A stretch of 64,000 bases of DNA from Pyronema omphalodes. Its lineage: Eukaryota > Ascomycota > Pezizomycetes > Pezizales > Pyronemataceae. The notes beneath the pieces were generated by a model. That model was not told the origin of the DNA. It saw nothing but the letters and a program-made list of their open reading frames with translations, and ran no database searches. The translations under genes and the position numbers were made by a program. Within the stretch, counting starts at the first letter, position 1, and every line of letters starts with the position of its first letter. Below are positions 11,421 to 22,003 of this stretch, piece by piece. The stretch lies in the NCBI GenBank assembly GCA_024516155.1, contig JAJJXM010000002.1, positions 558,001 to 622,000 of the forward strand. The letters run 5' to 3'.

Positions 11421-12998
11421 TTATTCTTTTCCCGACACCTCTTCTTCAGTATCCAACAATTCCACGCTCGCCACTTTAACATTCGTCTTGGCGGGGCACG
11501 ACGCAGCCATGTGGCCGAGGCCACCGCAGTGGAGGCAACGTCCTTCTGACAGGCGGGTCGCGCGCTCCTGTGCCGACAGTTTCTGACGGGGTCCCTGGGC
11601 AGGGGTTTGCTTGCTGGAGCAGGCGGTGGTAGCTTGGGTAGCAGGGGTGGGGCGACTGGAGGCGGGGGTGGCGGTGGTAGTGGGTTTAACTTGGCCGCGG
11701 TTGGTACGCAGCTTGCGGAGGTTCTCAAGTGCTCTTAATTGGGAGTCCAACTTTTGGCACTGGTCAACAAATTCGTGCATCGTGGCGGTGGGCGGGGCGC
11801 CAACCAACTTTTCGTGCAGCTCGAGGGACAGGCCGTTACGCAGGGCATCCATGGTGGCGGCTTCGTCCCAGCCTAACTCTGCGACTAGGCGGGAGAACTC
11901 TGCATAATAGTCCGAAAATTCGCGGTTGTTTTGTCGGAGATTTTGTAGTTTGAAACGAGCCGTTGCGCGCTCGTCCGGGTCTCCAAAGGTACGCTGTAAA
12001 ATTTTAATGACGTCCTCGACGTCGTTGAGTTCCCAGCGGTTGCCATTTTCCTTGATATAAGGAAGAATCGGATCCAAGGCGCGTCCGCGGAGGCGGCCCA
12101 TGGCGTAAGAAATCCGTTTATGAGGGGTTGGGAAGCGTAGCTCGTCGCTCACCAACTTGATGCGAAGCAAAGAGACAAAGCGGCGGAGGTCCTCCCTGTT
12201 GGACCCGTCGAAGGTTGGCGGATCCGAGATTTTGTCTCCGGTCACGCGGATGCCGGGGGAGGCGAGTAGCGCGTTGATGAGTTCACGCTGGCGGGTGAGC
12301 TCCTTCTCGTAGTAGTGGATTTCATTTGTATTTGCTTGCTCCTCCGGGGTTAGGAGGATTTCGGGGTCTCGGGGGGGGGTCTTGGAATTGGTGCGATTAT
12401 CGCGGGGGCGGGGGCTGTGGCTGCGGCTGTGGTAGGGGGTGCGGCGGTTCGCGGTACTGGTTCTGGGCCGTTTGGGTAAACCTGGACGGAGCCAGTCTGG
12501 ATCACGACGGGGGGAATGGGAGCAGGGGTGGGAGCTTCCGGAGCGCGGGAGGCGACAGGGCTGGATACCCGAGTGCTGTTACGGGAGCCGGGGGTTTCCG
12601 CGAGGTCGTTTAAGAGATAACCCGTGGGGTGGTCCTGAGAGTCTAAGATGGATTGTGCGAGTTGTTTGGTGAAAGTAAGCGGTTCGTGGCCGTCAGGGAA
12701 CTGGGTCATGGCGGCAGCGTTCACAATTTGCTGCCAGTGTCCTTCGTCAATAAGTTTGATATGCATTCTGGCGGGCTCTGAGGATTGGCTTGAGTCTGAT
12801 GGTGCGGCGGATGTGCTCCTGGTAAGTGTAGTCCTGGAGTTCCCAGCGGACCACAAGGTAGCAGTTATTTTCTGCTCGTCGGATGGTTCTTCGCACTGCG
12901 CCAGCGAATCTGTCGGGAATCCCAAAGGTTTCGTTTAGGGTGTGCGTTTCCAGGGCTTGTTTTAATGCGTAGGTCCAGGCAGAACCGGTGGGGTTCAT
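11421..12998 (-). pseudogene. Element D Gag, frameshifted
   Basis: Three overlapping minus-strand frames together give one Gag. The N-terminus starts at 12998 (MNPTGSAWTYALKQAL). The middle is 12925-12350 (ARMHIKLIDEGHWQQIVNAA, then a Pro/Ala-rich linker). The C-terminal capsid-like domain is 12245-11421 (DPPTFDGSNREDLRRFV ... REFSDYYAEFSRLVAELGW) and ends in a CCHC knuckle (CLHCGGLGHMAASC). Frame changes fall near 12,785 and 12,350. The capsid region is clearly homologous to the Gag of element C (REFSQYYAEFQRLMAIL), so D and C are related chromoviruses. Confidence 0.8.
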
Positions 12999-13033
12999 GC
13001 GTGTCGGTTGAATAATTAATCGATCGAACGTAA

Positions 13034-13604
13034 TGTCAGGGAACTAGGAACGGACGTTCAAAGAACACACTGAACACTACCGGCAAGAGGGACTAGGCGG
13101 GTTCCGGGACGGGGAACGGCAGGACAAGGACCGAAGTGCCCGTCAGACGGACGGCACACGAAACAAGAACAGGGACAAGGACAAGAGAGACGTAGGACTG
13201 GAAGAAGAAGTCTTTATTAGGAGCAAGGGAAAGACACAAGACGTTCGATGGAGAACTCGACAACGGGGAGGCAAGCCTCCTTATGTACAAAGGGGCGGCC
13301 AGCACTCTTGCTGGGCCGTCATCCAACATCGCTACATGAGCTTCCGTTCTCCATCAATTCACCTGCGACGCCACAGCTCTCCAGCTCGTGGTACGTCATC
13401 CATCATCAATCAGTCTCTCAGTCACAATGGCACGGCACACACAACAACACAACAACACAACGGCAACACAACACAACACGGCAAGACAACGGCACGATGT
13501 CAATCAACAACCACGACAACACAATGATGACGCAACAACACAACGGCTCGTCAGCCTTGTGCCGTGACACCTCCGAGTTGAACTCACAGAAGCTCGAGAG
13601 GACA
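13034..13604 (-). repeat. 5' LTR of element D
   Basis: This 571-bp LTR has TG...CA ends. Its inner edge on the minus strand is followed directly by a short leader and the gag start codon at 12998. Confidence 0.9.
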
Positions 13605-14548
13605 ACTCCCTCTACGCCCAACGAATTACCGACTTGGAGAGGGATCTCGAAAGCGCCAACGCCTCCGTTCGACTCCTACAAGCCCTTACGAAGAACGGTC
13701 CCCTTCCGAATACCCGTCCTATCAAATTAGCCCACCCACCTGAGTTCTCTGGTGAACGCAAGGAACTCTTGAACTTCATCTCGAAAGTCAGATCCAAGCT
13801 CGCTGGAGACTCCTCCCGTTTTACCGATGATCAACATAAGCTACGTTATACTTATGGATATCTCAAAGGCAACGCTCAGAATCAAATTCAATCTTACGTC
13901 CTTACAGATAAGATTAAGCTTAAGGACGTTGAGGCTCTCATTACAATTCTGGAAGCTGCCTTCGGAGATCCGGATCAAGTTGGTACTGCATCTGCGGAAT
14001 TGGATAAACTTCAACAGGGCAACCGTGAGTTTAGCCAATATTACGCAGAGTTCCAACGATTAATGGCTATCTTGAACTACGATGAGAACGCAAAGAAGGC
14101 TGCTCTGAAGCGTGGGCTCTCTCGAGACCTTGAGACCAGTCTTGTTTACCAAGCCGAAGAACCTCAGAACTTCACCAAGTTTGTGGATCTTGGTATGAAG
14201 CTAGATTACAGAATTCGAGCTCATTCAAACACCACAAAACGGCACGTTCCTTCGGTCCCCAGTCGTTCCAGCTCCACGCCGTCTCGCCCGGCGTCCCACG
14301 CAACGAATACCAATAGTGGTAATTACGGATCGGCCCCCATGGACCTATCAGCTTCCCAAAAGGCTCAGAACCAACGCCGTCGTGATGAACGAATGGCTAA
14401 GGGACTTTGTCTTTATTGTGGATCAGCCGATCACTTCAAGAACGAATGCTCTACGTTGGGAGCAAACAACTCCCGTAAGATTCGCCTAGCCGCCGCCGAG
14501 GTTTTGGATATCCCAACAAACCCCGACGTCGACCAGGGAAAAGAGTAG
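13605..14548 (+). pseudogene. Gag of element C, C-terminal part
   Basis: The frame resumes immediately after the D insertion (LYAQRITDLERDLESAN) and runs to a TAG at 14546-14548. It contains a capsid-like domain (HPPEFSGERKELLNFISKV ... FGDPDQVGTASAELDKL ... REFSQYYAEFQRLMAIL) and one CCHC knuckle (CLYCGSADHFKNEC) near the end. The last 300 codons are undamaged; the gene is broken upstream by the D insertion and a frameshift. Confidence 0.85.
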
Positions 14549-14640
14549 TCCATCAACATCCTGTTGGCTCTGTTGTTGGACCAGCCCCTGCCTCGTCTTT
14601 CGTTTCATCTCAGGAAATCGTTTATGTATCCGCTAGTTCT

Positions 14641-14940
14641 TTGTCAAGTAAACAAGAAAACGAATTGGATGGGAATCCTTTGGTCGTGCCATGTACACTA
14701 ACTGAACACAATACCAAAATCCATACTCATGCTCTCGTAGACTGCGGATGCACAGGAATTTCCTTCATGAACGAAGACTTCGCACGCCAACATAACTTCC
14801 CCCGTTATCAATTAAAAACCCCCAAAATGGTTGAAGGAATTGATGGTCGACCCATTTCATCAGGAGACATCACCGAATACGTTGAAGTCGAATGTACAAT
14901 AGGAGACCATCATGAATTACTAACTGCCTACATTACTCGG
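14641..14940 (+). pseudogene. Element C protease, 5' part
   Basis: The frame encodes ALVDCGCTGISFMNEDFARQ (retropepsin active site in DCG form) and GIDGRPISSGDITEYVEVEC. It is cut at CTCGG (14936-14940) by the insertion of element B. Reading across the insertion to 36031 restores TRLGHYPLVLGIPWLRKHDV, which proves that the two halves were once joined. Confidence 0.9.
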
Positions 14941-15226
14941 TGTGAACCTGGGTATTGAGGCTTTCAATACAGAGGCTTTTCCGATCAGTTGGTGCTTCGT
15001 TTGAAAGATATTCAACTAATAGATTTTTCTCAAGAAGCCAGGAAGTCAACTAATCTGATCTTTGTTTATTGTGTCTAGAGCTATATAGCTATCGCACTCC
15101 ACCTTCTTCATACCCTTATACCGCCAAAGTACCTAAAACCAACAAAAGAAATATAAAGGAAAACATGTAGTACAGGTCAAGTATATCTAAATCAAGTATT
15201 TTCAGAACATAGGAAAAGAAAAACAA

Positions 15227-18200
15227 TCATCCGTCAAAAGCTCCATATCCCAGAGTTGCTATCCCTCCATCCATCCTTTCCTTATCATTGTTCCTCAGTG
15301 GTGTAGTCCTGCAGTGTATTTCCTTCGAGTATCCAAGTCCAGTCCCTCTAGCAAATTTCAACAGCGCAGTTATGCCGGTGTGATCGTTGAACAGTTCGTG
15401 TAGTGTTGTTGTCGTGCTGGTCGACGCATATAGTTCCTGTCTTGCCGCAAGCAGCTTTGGGCAGTGAAGAAGGTAGTGTAGGGAGGATATGAATCCTGTG
15501 CCACAGTCGCATGGTGTAGGGGGTTGCTCCGGATGGGGGTCAATGGGTGTGCGTCCACATCGGATCCGGTATAATGCCCGGGAGGTGCGGAATGGTAGGA
15601 GTTGAAGGTGTTTTGGGTACATCAGGGATGGGGGTAGTCCATCAGGTGCGTTATCCTGCCATTGTTGGAGGAATCGTTGGCGGATTTGTGATTTCATCCA
15701 TGCATGTGAGGTTATTGTGGATCGGCATTGATTTCGTGATTGTGCTCCGGTTTTGGCAAGGCTGTCGGCAAGGTCGTTTCCGGTAATGTCTGTGTGGGAG
15801 GGGGTCCAGATGGTGGTGAAGGACCACCCTTGAGTCGTGAGGAGTTCGGCCAGGTTGAGAGTTTCCCTGGCGTATTGATGCTTTTCGGCGTTGTGTTGAA
15901 GTGTGGCGATTGCTGCTTGGTTGTCGAGGCAAAGGTAGACAAGGGCCGGCGTGTAGTTGTCAAGGAGTCGTAGTCCTTCGGTGGTGGCATGTAATTCGGC
16001 ATCGTAGACCTCGCATTGCTGGCCGAGGTGACAGTGGTGGGATGATAGGTGTTCAGGACCGTTGGGTGTCGTCTTGTAGAGTTTTGCTCCGCATCCAGTG
16101 TAGTCATCGTCAAGCTTGGATCCGTCTGTGTAAAGTACGTATGTGTCGGGGGGTAGTGATGTCAACCATTGTGTGTGCCGTGTGTTTGGTTCGTCGGTTT
16201 TGTTCGGGTTCGGTGAGGGCGAGTTGTGCATCGAGAAAGAGGATGGTGGTGTGGTTCGGTTTTCGATGTTGTTGCTGAGAAGGTGTTGTATGTGTTGTCG
16301 AAGGTGGGAGAGTCCGGGTACTGTCTTCGGGCATTTTGGGTTTGGTTTGAGTCCTGATAGGGGGTGGTGGGTGGGTAGGAAGAGGAGTCGCAAGGCGTAT
16401 CGTGCTGAGAGGTAGTCCAGATAGACGTGTAGGGGTGGCAGGTGACCACAGATGCGTAGTTTCGTGAGGTTTGTGCTGAGTGGGAGTCCAGTTGCCCACC
16501 GTAGTGCGTTGTGGTAGGTGGCTGCTAGGGGGCGTAGGGTGGTGTCTTTGCCGGTCCACCAGGCTGGGGAGCCCCATAACATTTTCGGGAGGAGGAGGGT
16601 AAGGATAAGGTGTCGGGCCATGTGGGTGTTGAGGCCATTTGACCGGTGTCGAAGGTGAAGTAGTCATCCGAGAGTGTTCTTACCGGTCGATGCTGCTTGT
16701 GTGGTGTGGGGAATGAATGTGAGGGATTCGTCGATGTTGATGCCGAGGTATTTGATTTTCCGTGTTGGTGTGATGGTTTTGTTGTCCAAAGAGAGTTGTG
16801 GTAGTTTGGTGAGGTCAGTGACTTTGTGGTGGCTTGCACTTGGGAGACAGTGGAGTAGTTCTGTCTTGTCGGGAGAGAAGTTGAGTCCGAGGTGTCTGCC
16901 ACGTTCTGTGTAGTGTTCGGTCCGTGTCTTCAGGCGGTCGATGGCGAATTTTCGGGAGTTAGCAGATTGGAGGAGGCCGGTATCGTCAACGTAGGAGGCG
17001 GTCAGTTCTTTTGCTGGTTGGTGGGTTACTTCGAGCATCGCGTTGGCGTAGATGAGGAAGAGGATTGGCGATGCAGGGGATCCTTGTGGTAAGCCACAGC
17101 AGAAGGCTTTCGGGGAGTTCGAGCTGTTGGTCAAAGGAGAATGCTAGTGTTCGGTCGGAGGTGAAGGCTTTGGTCCATGCAATGAGGTAGGGTGGCATGT
17201 TACGTTGTTGCATGACTTGGAGGAGTAGTGTGGGATTGGTGTTATTGAAAGCATCCTTCAATGTCATGTGCTAAGAGGGTTGGTTCGCGGAGGGTGTTTT
17301 AGTTTGCCGGTTGTTGGGATAGCAAGGTCAGTGCTGATTGGTGTGAGAATAGGTGAGGAGGGCGTCAATGGCGGAATACTGTTGTCTGGCTCCCATCTGA
17401 TGTTGTGATATTGCAAGGCAGTCAGATGCTGTTTCGGCAAGTCGGAGGGCAGCTATCTTTTCGTATACTTTCGATATGCAGGGGAGGAGGGAGATTGGGC
17501 GGTAAGATTTGGGTGATGTATAGTTTGTCTTGCCGGGCTTGGGAATCACTACGCATCTGGCTACCTTCCATTGGGCAGGGAAGGTCTCGTAGTGGAGGAG
17601 GGCGTTGAATAATTTAGCTAGTGCTGTTGGTTGTGCAAGGTGGAATTGTGCGATCAGTTGGTAGGTGATGTTGTCGTGTCCGGGTGCATGAGGAGTAACG
17701 AAGTTTTCGGATAACTTGGCTGACCTCATTGTCTGTAATTGGGGTGAAAGGGTCAGGTGTCGCTTTGTGTTGCTTGACGAAATTGGGGGGGATAGTTGGG
17801 AGGGTTGTGTGATTGGGGTGGAAATAAGGCATTTCTCAGGATGTCGCACTTGTCTTGGAAACTATCTTTGCCTTCTAGTGGTGGGAGGGGTTTGCTGTGT
17901 GTATTTGCTGATCTAACGCAGTTCCAGACGTCGGTGGCATTACTGTTCTGCAGTCTAGTCACCCAGTACTGTTCTTTGGCGAATTGTCATGGCTTGTTTC
18001 CATTCGTATCGTTGGTGCTTTGCTTGCAGTCTGGCGGTCGGGTTGGTACGGTCGGAGCGAAAGCGTCTTTCTGCTTGTTGTAATTTCTTTTTCTTTTTGT
18101 TGAGGTCTGGGTGCCACCATGGTGCTTGTTTAGCTCTTGGTTTTACCCATGGTACTGCTACATTCGTGGCTTTGTGAATAATGGTGGTGATAAGGTCTGC

Positions 18201-19009
18201 AGCGTGCAGGGCTGCCTCTGGGCTGGTAAGATTGTCCAGGTCTACTGGGTTGTCGATGATTGTTCGTTGGTAGAGCGTCCAGTCGGCCTTTCGCCATGCC
18301 CGTTTGGGTGTCTGGGCAGGGGTGCTGAGGTCAATGTGGATGGTGCATATGGCGTGATCGGAGGTTGAGTCGGGGTTGATTTCGTGCATAAGGATCTTTT
18401 CTGTGATGCTACCTGCAGAGAAGCATAGATCGATGACGGATGGTCTCATGCCGTTGCGCGGGTAGTGTGTCGGGATGCCTGGTTGGTTGTGCAAAGAGAA
18501 CTGGTGGCTGTCCATCCAGTTGGCTATGGTGTCGGAGTGGTCTCGGTGGCGTCTGAGCTGGTCGTCGTCAATTGTCGTAGTGCTGCCCCACCATTCATGG
18601 TGCGCATTCATATCACCCATGATAATGGCAGGTAGTTGGGGTCGGAAGGAAGGGAGGAGTTCGGCTAGTGCATTGGGTTTTCCCGGTGAGTAGAAATTGT
18701 AGATCATTAGTGGGGCTATGTCAGGGTAGGGATAGTTTGGTCCCAAGGAATGAATTCTGGTGGGTAAAAACAGTTGAGGCATGGACTCCTGGCAACCGGC
18801 GTACGTAAGTGGCGCACAGGGGTCTGTCGTTGGTCGGGGGTGAATATATGAAAATCAGGGTGTGTGGGGGGGAGTTTAGTGTATTCGATAGCGGGTTCTT
18901 GCAAGAGAATGATGAGTGTTTTGGGGTTAGAAGCAAATGAAAATAGTGCTGATGTTGTTGTAGCATGACCTTTTGCGCAGTTCAGCAGCTGCACACATGC
19001 TGTGTCCAT
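15227..19009 (-). pseudogene. LINE G copy 1 ORF2: endonuclease, RT, RNase H
   Basis: The frame is broken into several pieces. The first (19009-18716) begins with the endonuclease N-terminus, LLNCAKGHATTTSALF and LLQEPAIEY. It goes out of frame near 18720, at the same place as in copy 2. The endonuclease continues with GDMNAHHEWWG and SDHAICTIHID. The RT shows SYRPISLLPCISKVYE, CGLPQGSPASPILF and ASYVDDTGLLQ. RNase H shows LYTDGSKLDDDYTG, YDAELHATTEGL and LCLDNQAAI, followed by a Cys/His motif CDCG ... HYLLHC. Further frame changes fall near 17,990, 17,700, 17,330-17,250, 17,100 and 16,660. The encoded enzyme would nick DNA and reverse transcribe the LINE RNA, but this copy cannot. Confidence 0.85.
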
Positions 19010-19024
19010 TTTCGTTGTGCAGTT

Positions 19025-20520
19025 TCATAGTTGCTCATCGGTTCTCATTTCGTCAGGTGTGGGTTGCATGCTTTCGTCGGCAGGGGTGGCGTTGTTGAGT
19101 TGTTCCAGGTGTTTGATGCGGGATGGGCATGTGGGATCGTTGGCTTTGTGTGGCTGGTTGCAGTTGCAGCATCTGATTGGTGGGTGGGTGCATGATATTC
19201 CACCTTTGCAGGAGGGGATGGTGCATGGGTGGGTCCGGGTAGCGTGGTTTTGGGCGCACACTGCGCATCTTGGTTCAACTGCTTTGCAGAGTTTGGGGTG
19301 GTGTCCAAACTCCTGGCAGAAGGTGCACTGTGGGGTGGGTTGCCATGAGTGGTATTCGCCGATCTTGCAGAGGCGGTTGCAGATTGCTAGTCTTGTGGTA
19401 CCTAGCTTTCTCAAGTTAATTGTACCGACAAGGGAGACAACAATGGAGGAGGCAGCTTTTCCAGCGCGGCGTTCAGTCGGGACTAGCCATCGGGGATCCT
19501 GGCCAAGACGAAGGGAGGGGTATGTGGACTCAATTTCCGAACGAATGAAGGAGGGGGTGGCGTTTGTTGGCACGTTGTGCAGAAGTATCTTGGATCCAGC
19601 GTTCGTTGATGCGGGCCTCGGATGGCTGGAAGCTGTTTGTCACGTTGGTGATGATCGGCAGGTAGGGGGCGTAAGCGTCAGCTTTGGTGGAGGGGATTGG
19701 TGGTGAGGACAAGACGGTTGTTGCTAGTGATGCGGGCAAGGGTGAAAGGGGGTAGGGTGATATCAGTAGAGTCCTTGATGGCTTTGTTGATCGCGACAAG
19801 GGCTTCATCGGCAGTGGTTTCCGGGTTGGTGATCTTTCCTTCAAGAGTAATAATGACCTCGCGGTTGACACGTGGGAGGGCTTTCGGGATCAAGGTGGTG
19901 GGGGTCTTCTTTTTCTTGGCCTGAACGATGGTGAAATGGTTTTTCTTCGGCAGCGGCAGTGAGCTTAGAGGCAATGGACGGCCCATTGAACCAGACATTC
20001 GAGTGGGTTCATGCAGGGGGGTGGGCTGATAGAGGGGTACGGCAGGGGTGGGCGCAGGGGCAGTGGCGCGGCCCTGTTCAGCAGGTGCTTTTCCGGTGGT
20101 CTTGGTGTTGGCGGGTTGGAGTTTGCGGATTTGGTTGGTGAGTTCAGTGACGTGGCGTTCAAGTTGGGCGATGCGATTGGCACTGGCGTTCTGAGCGTGG
20201 GCAAAGGCGTTTTCCATGCGGTCAAAACGGGCAAGAATCTGGTTCAGGAGGGTGGAGCTAGTGGTCTCGAACATGGTGGGGCGGTTGATGTCGTCCGGGG
20301 CAGTGTTGTTGAGGCGCTTGCGAGGGGAGCTAGTGCCGGTAGCAAGAATGCGTTGGGGAGCCGGGGTTCCGAGGCGAGAAGGGGTCGGGGAGAGAAAGTC
20401 AGACTGAGGGGGTTGAGTGAGGGAGGCAGCAGGGGCAGCAGAGGTGGCACATTGCTGTGCCTGTTGTAGGTTTCCGAATAAAGTGGGAAGATTTTGCTGG
20501 GACATTGTGTTCCCAAGCAA
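19025..20520 (-). pseudogene. LINE G copy 1 ORF1: nucleic-acid-binding protein
   Basis: ORF1 starts at 20520 (MLGNTMSQQNLPTLFG) and ends at 19025. It has an Ala/Pro/Gln-rich N-terminus, a coiled-coil-like segment (NRIAQLERHVTELTNQIRKL), a central domain and three Cys/His clusters near the end (CTFCQEFGHHPKLC, CAVCAQNHATRTHPC, CCNCNQPHKANDPTC). Frameshifts near 19,690 and 19,560 split it. ORF1 of Tad-like LINEs binds the element RNA. Confidence 0.8.
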
Positions 20521-20705
20521 AGAAGAAAGCGAAAGGGTAAAAGCAATAGAGGAGGCTGTGCAACCTTCGACCGAGAAGTAAACTAATCGATCACAGGCCG
20601 AATAAACTTAAGGGTCTCGTCCTGAGGTATTTGGTGTAGAATAGTAACGTCGTAACAAGAGATCAAATTGCTGATGCTAGAGGAGACGGTGGGAAGACTT
20701 AGGGT

Positions 20706-20714
20706 CTTTTATAG
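20706..20714 (-). promoter_or_regulatory. TATA box of the B LTR, upstream of LINE copy 1
   Basis: The minus strand reads CTATAAAAG. It sits about 130 bp before the LINE 5' end and points into it. The same motif occurs at 34904-34912 upstream of LINE copy 2. Confidence 0.5.
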
Positions 20715-22003
20715 ACTTTCGTCTACAAGTTGGCCCAGACTTCCCAAGGGAACCAACTTCCAAACTAAGCTTAGGAGATAAGACGTGACTCAATCCTTTG
20801 ACGAATCTGCTGATGGCTCACATCATGCTGCATGCGCAATTATATTAATTGCTCACTTGCATGATGACCCTCGTGTCTGATTAATCCTTGACATTCCTTG
20901 CCGTGCTACCACACCTTCCAATCAGGTATTGGGGTTAAGCGCCTAGTGGAGGGTTACTCCACTTGAGCGCATAATGCAATGACTCCTTTGATAATGACAT
21001 GTGAGTCATATATCTTATGAGTCGTCTTGATCATAGATCTCCCTAGAGAATCTCGATTGCGAGTGAAGGAATCTGACATCATAAGGCAGACTATGCCTTA
21101 CCGGAGCGCACTGCCCCGTCACATTCCTGTGTGATGTCATACAGCCCCACCTGCGCGCACTTGCGCGCAGCCACACCCTGGTGTGTACGCAAACGCCATC
21201 TTATCTTGCAGTTGGTAGTCATTGGCCTAAGGTCGCGTCATATCAGTTCCATCCAACAGTTTCCCTGAGTGGTGTTCCTTGCTGCAGGACGTCGTCTCAT
21301 GCTAATGCAATCTTGACCCTTGTCCTGAGCTCCACTCCTGTTGGCTGACTAGACTCTGCCTTACTCCTTGGCCGACTATCGTCCAACTCAGACCTCGGAT
21401 GATCCTATTCATCTGCCTTGCACTGTCCTGAGAATTCCCATCTCTTGCAAGCCCTCGGGTAGCCGTGCTTGGTGGAACACAACCTCAAGTATAAGGAGGT
21501 GTCCCTTCGCCGTCGTCTTCTGTCTCCATCAGCGTCGTCTGTAGTTTTCTCATGGGTAAGTCGACACCCATGAGGTAAGTTCCTCCTCGTCCTCATCCAT
21601 CTGTGATCCTCCCAAACTGACAGTGAATAACAGGTAGCGACGCCTCGGGCCGGGATCCCGGTGAGGTCCTTTCGGAAAGTCACGAATCACGTGACGTGGC
21701 TAGCTGGAGCTCCTCAGGGGGTTCCGGCCCGGGAATACTAACCTTATTATTCATTCTCCTGTCGAGTTTGCCATGTTCTCTAAATGTTATACATGTTACC
21801 TATTCTATACTCACACAATATAGGGTGTGACACCACCTCCCCCCTGTTCAAGCTTCGTCCCGAAGCAAGTAGCTTATCATTCTGTGATCGCACCTCGCCG
21901 CAACCAAGTGACTTAGTGATCATATATGGATGTAGTCCTCCAGCCCCTACATCCTACTACCAACTCGACCTAATGAAAACCTCGTGGGGAAAAACATTAA
22001 GCC

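Larger units (their letters stand above)
9950..13604 (-). mobile_element. Element D: Ty3/gypsy element, internally deleted
   Basis: Two 571-bp LTRs (9950-10520 and 13034-13604) flank gag and protease on the minus strand. They differ at about four sites, so the insertion looks recent. RT, RNase H and integrase are absent: pol stops at PPFG, just before the RT core, and joins a 24-bp piece of element C sequence at 10521-10544. The element lies inside the gag of C. Flanks are CCTCC (9945-9949) and ACTCC (13605-13609), an imperfect 5-bp duplication. It cannot be autonomous. Confidence 0.88.
15061..20574 (-). mobile_element. LINE G copy 1: full-length Tad/I-type non-LTR element
   Basis: A complete LINE with ORF1 (zinc-knuckle protein) and ORF2 (endonuclease, RT, RNase H). 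It ends at low coordinates with AATAAACAAA on the minus strand. It is flanked by GAAGTCAACTAATCTGATC (15042-15060) and GAAGTAAACTAATCGATC (20575-20592), a target duplication that differs by one mismatch and one indel. The same two variant flanks surround copy 2 (29269-34773). Several frameshifts make this the more damaged copy. Confidence 0.88.
14941..21832 (-). repeat. 3' LTR of element B, composite with LINE copy 1
   Basis: LTR sequence occupies 14941-15060 and 20575-21832; the LINE lies between. The outer ends are TGTGAACC and GTGTGACA. A minus-strand TATAAAAG box lies at 20706-20714, about 130 bp upstream of the LINE 5' end in the same orientation. Confidence 0.9.
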
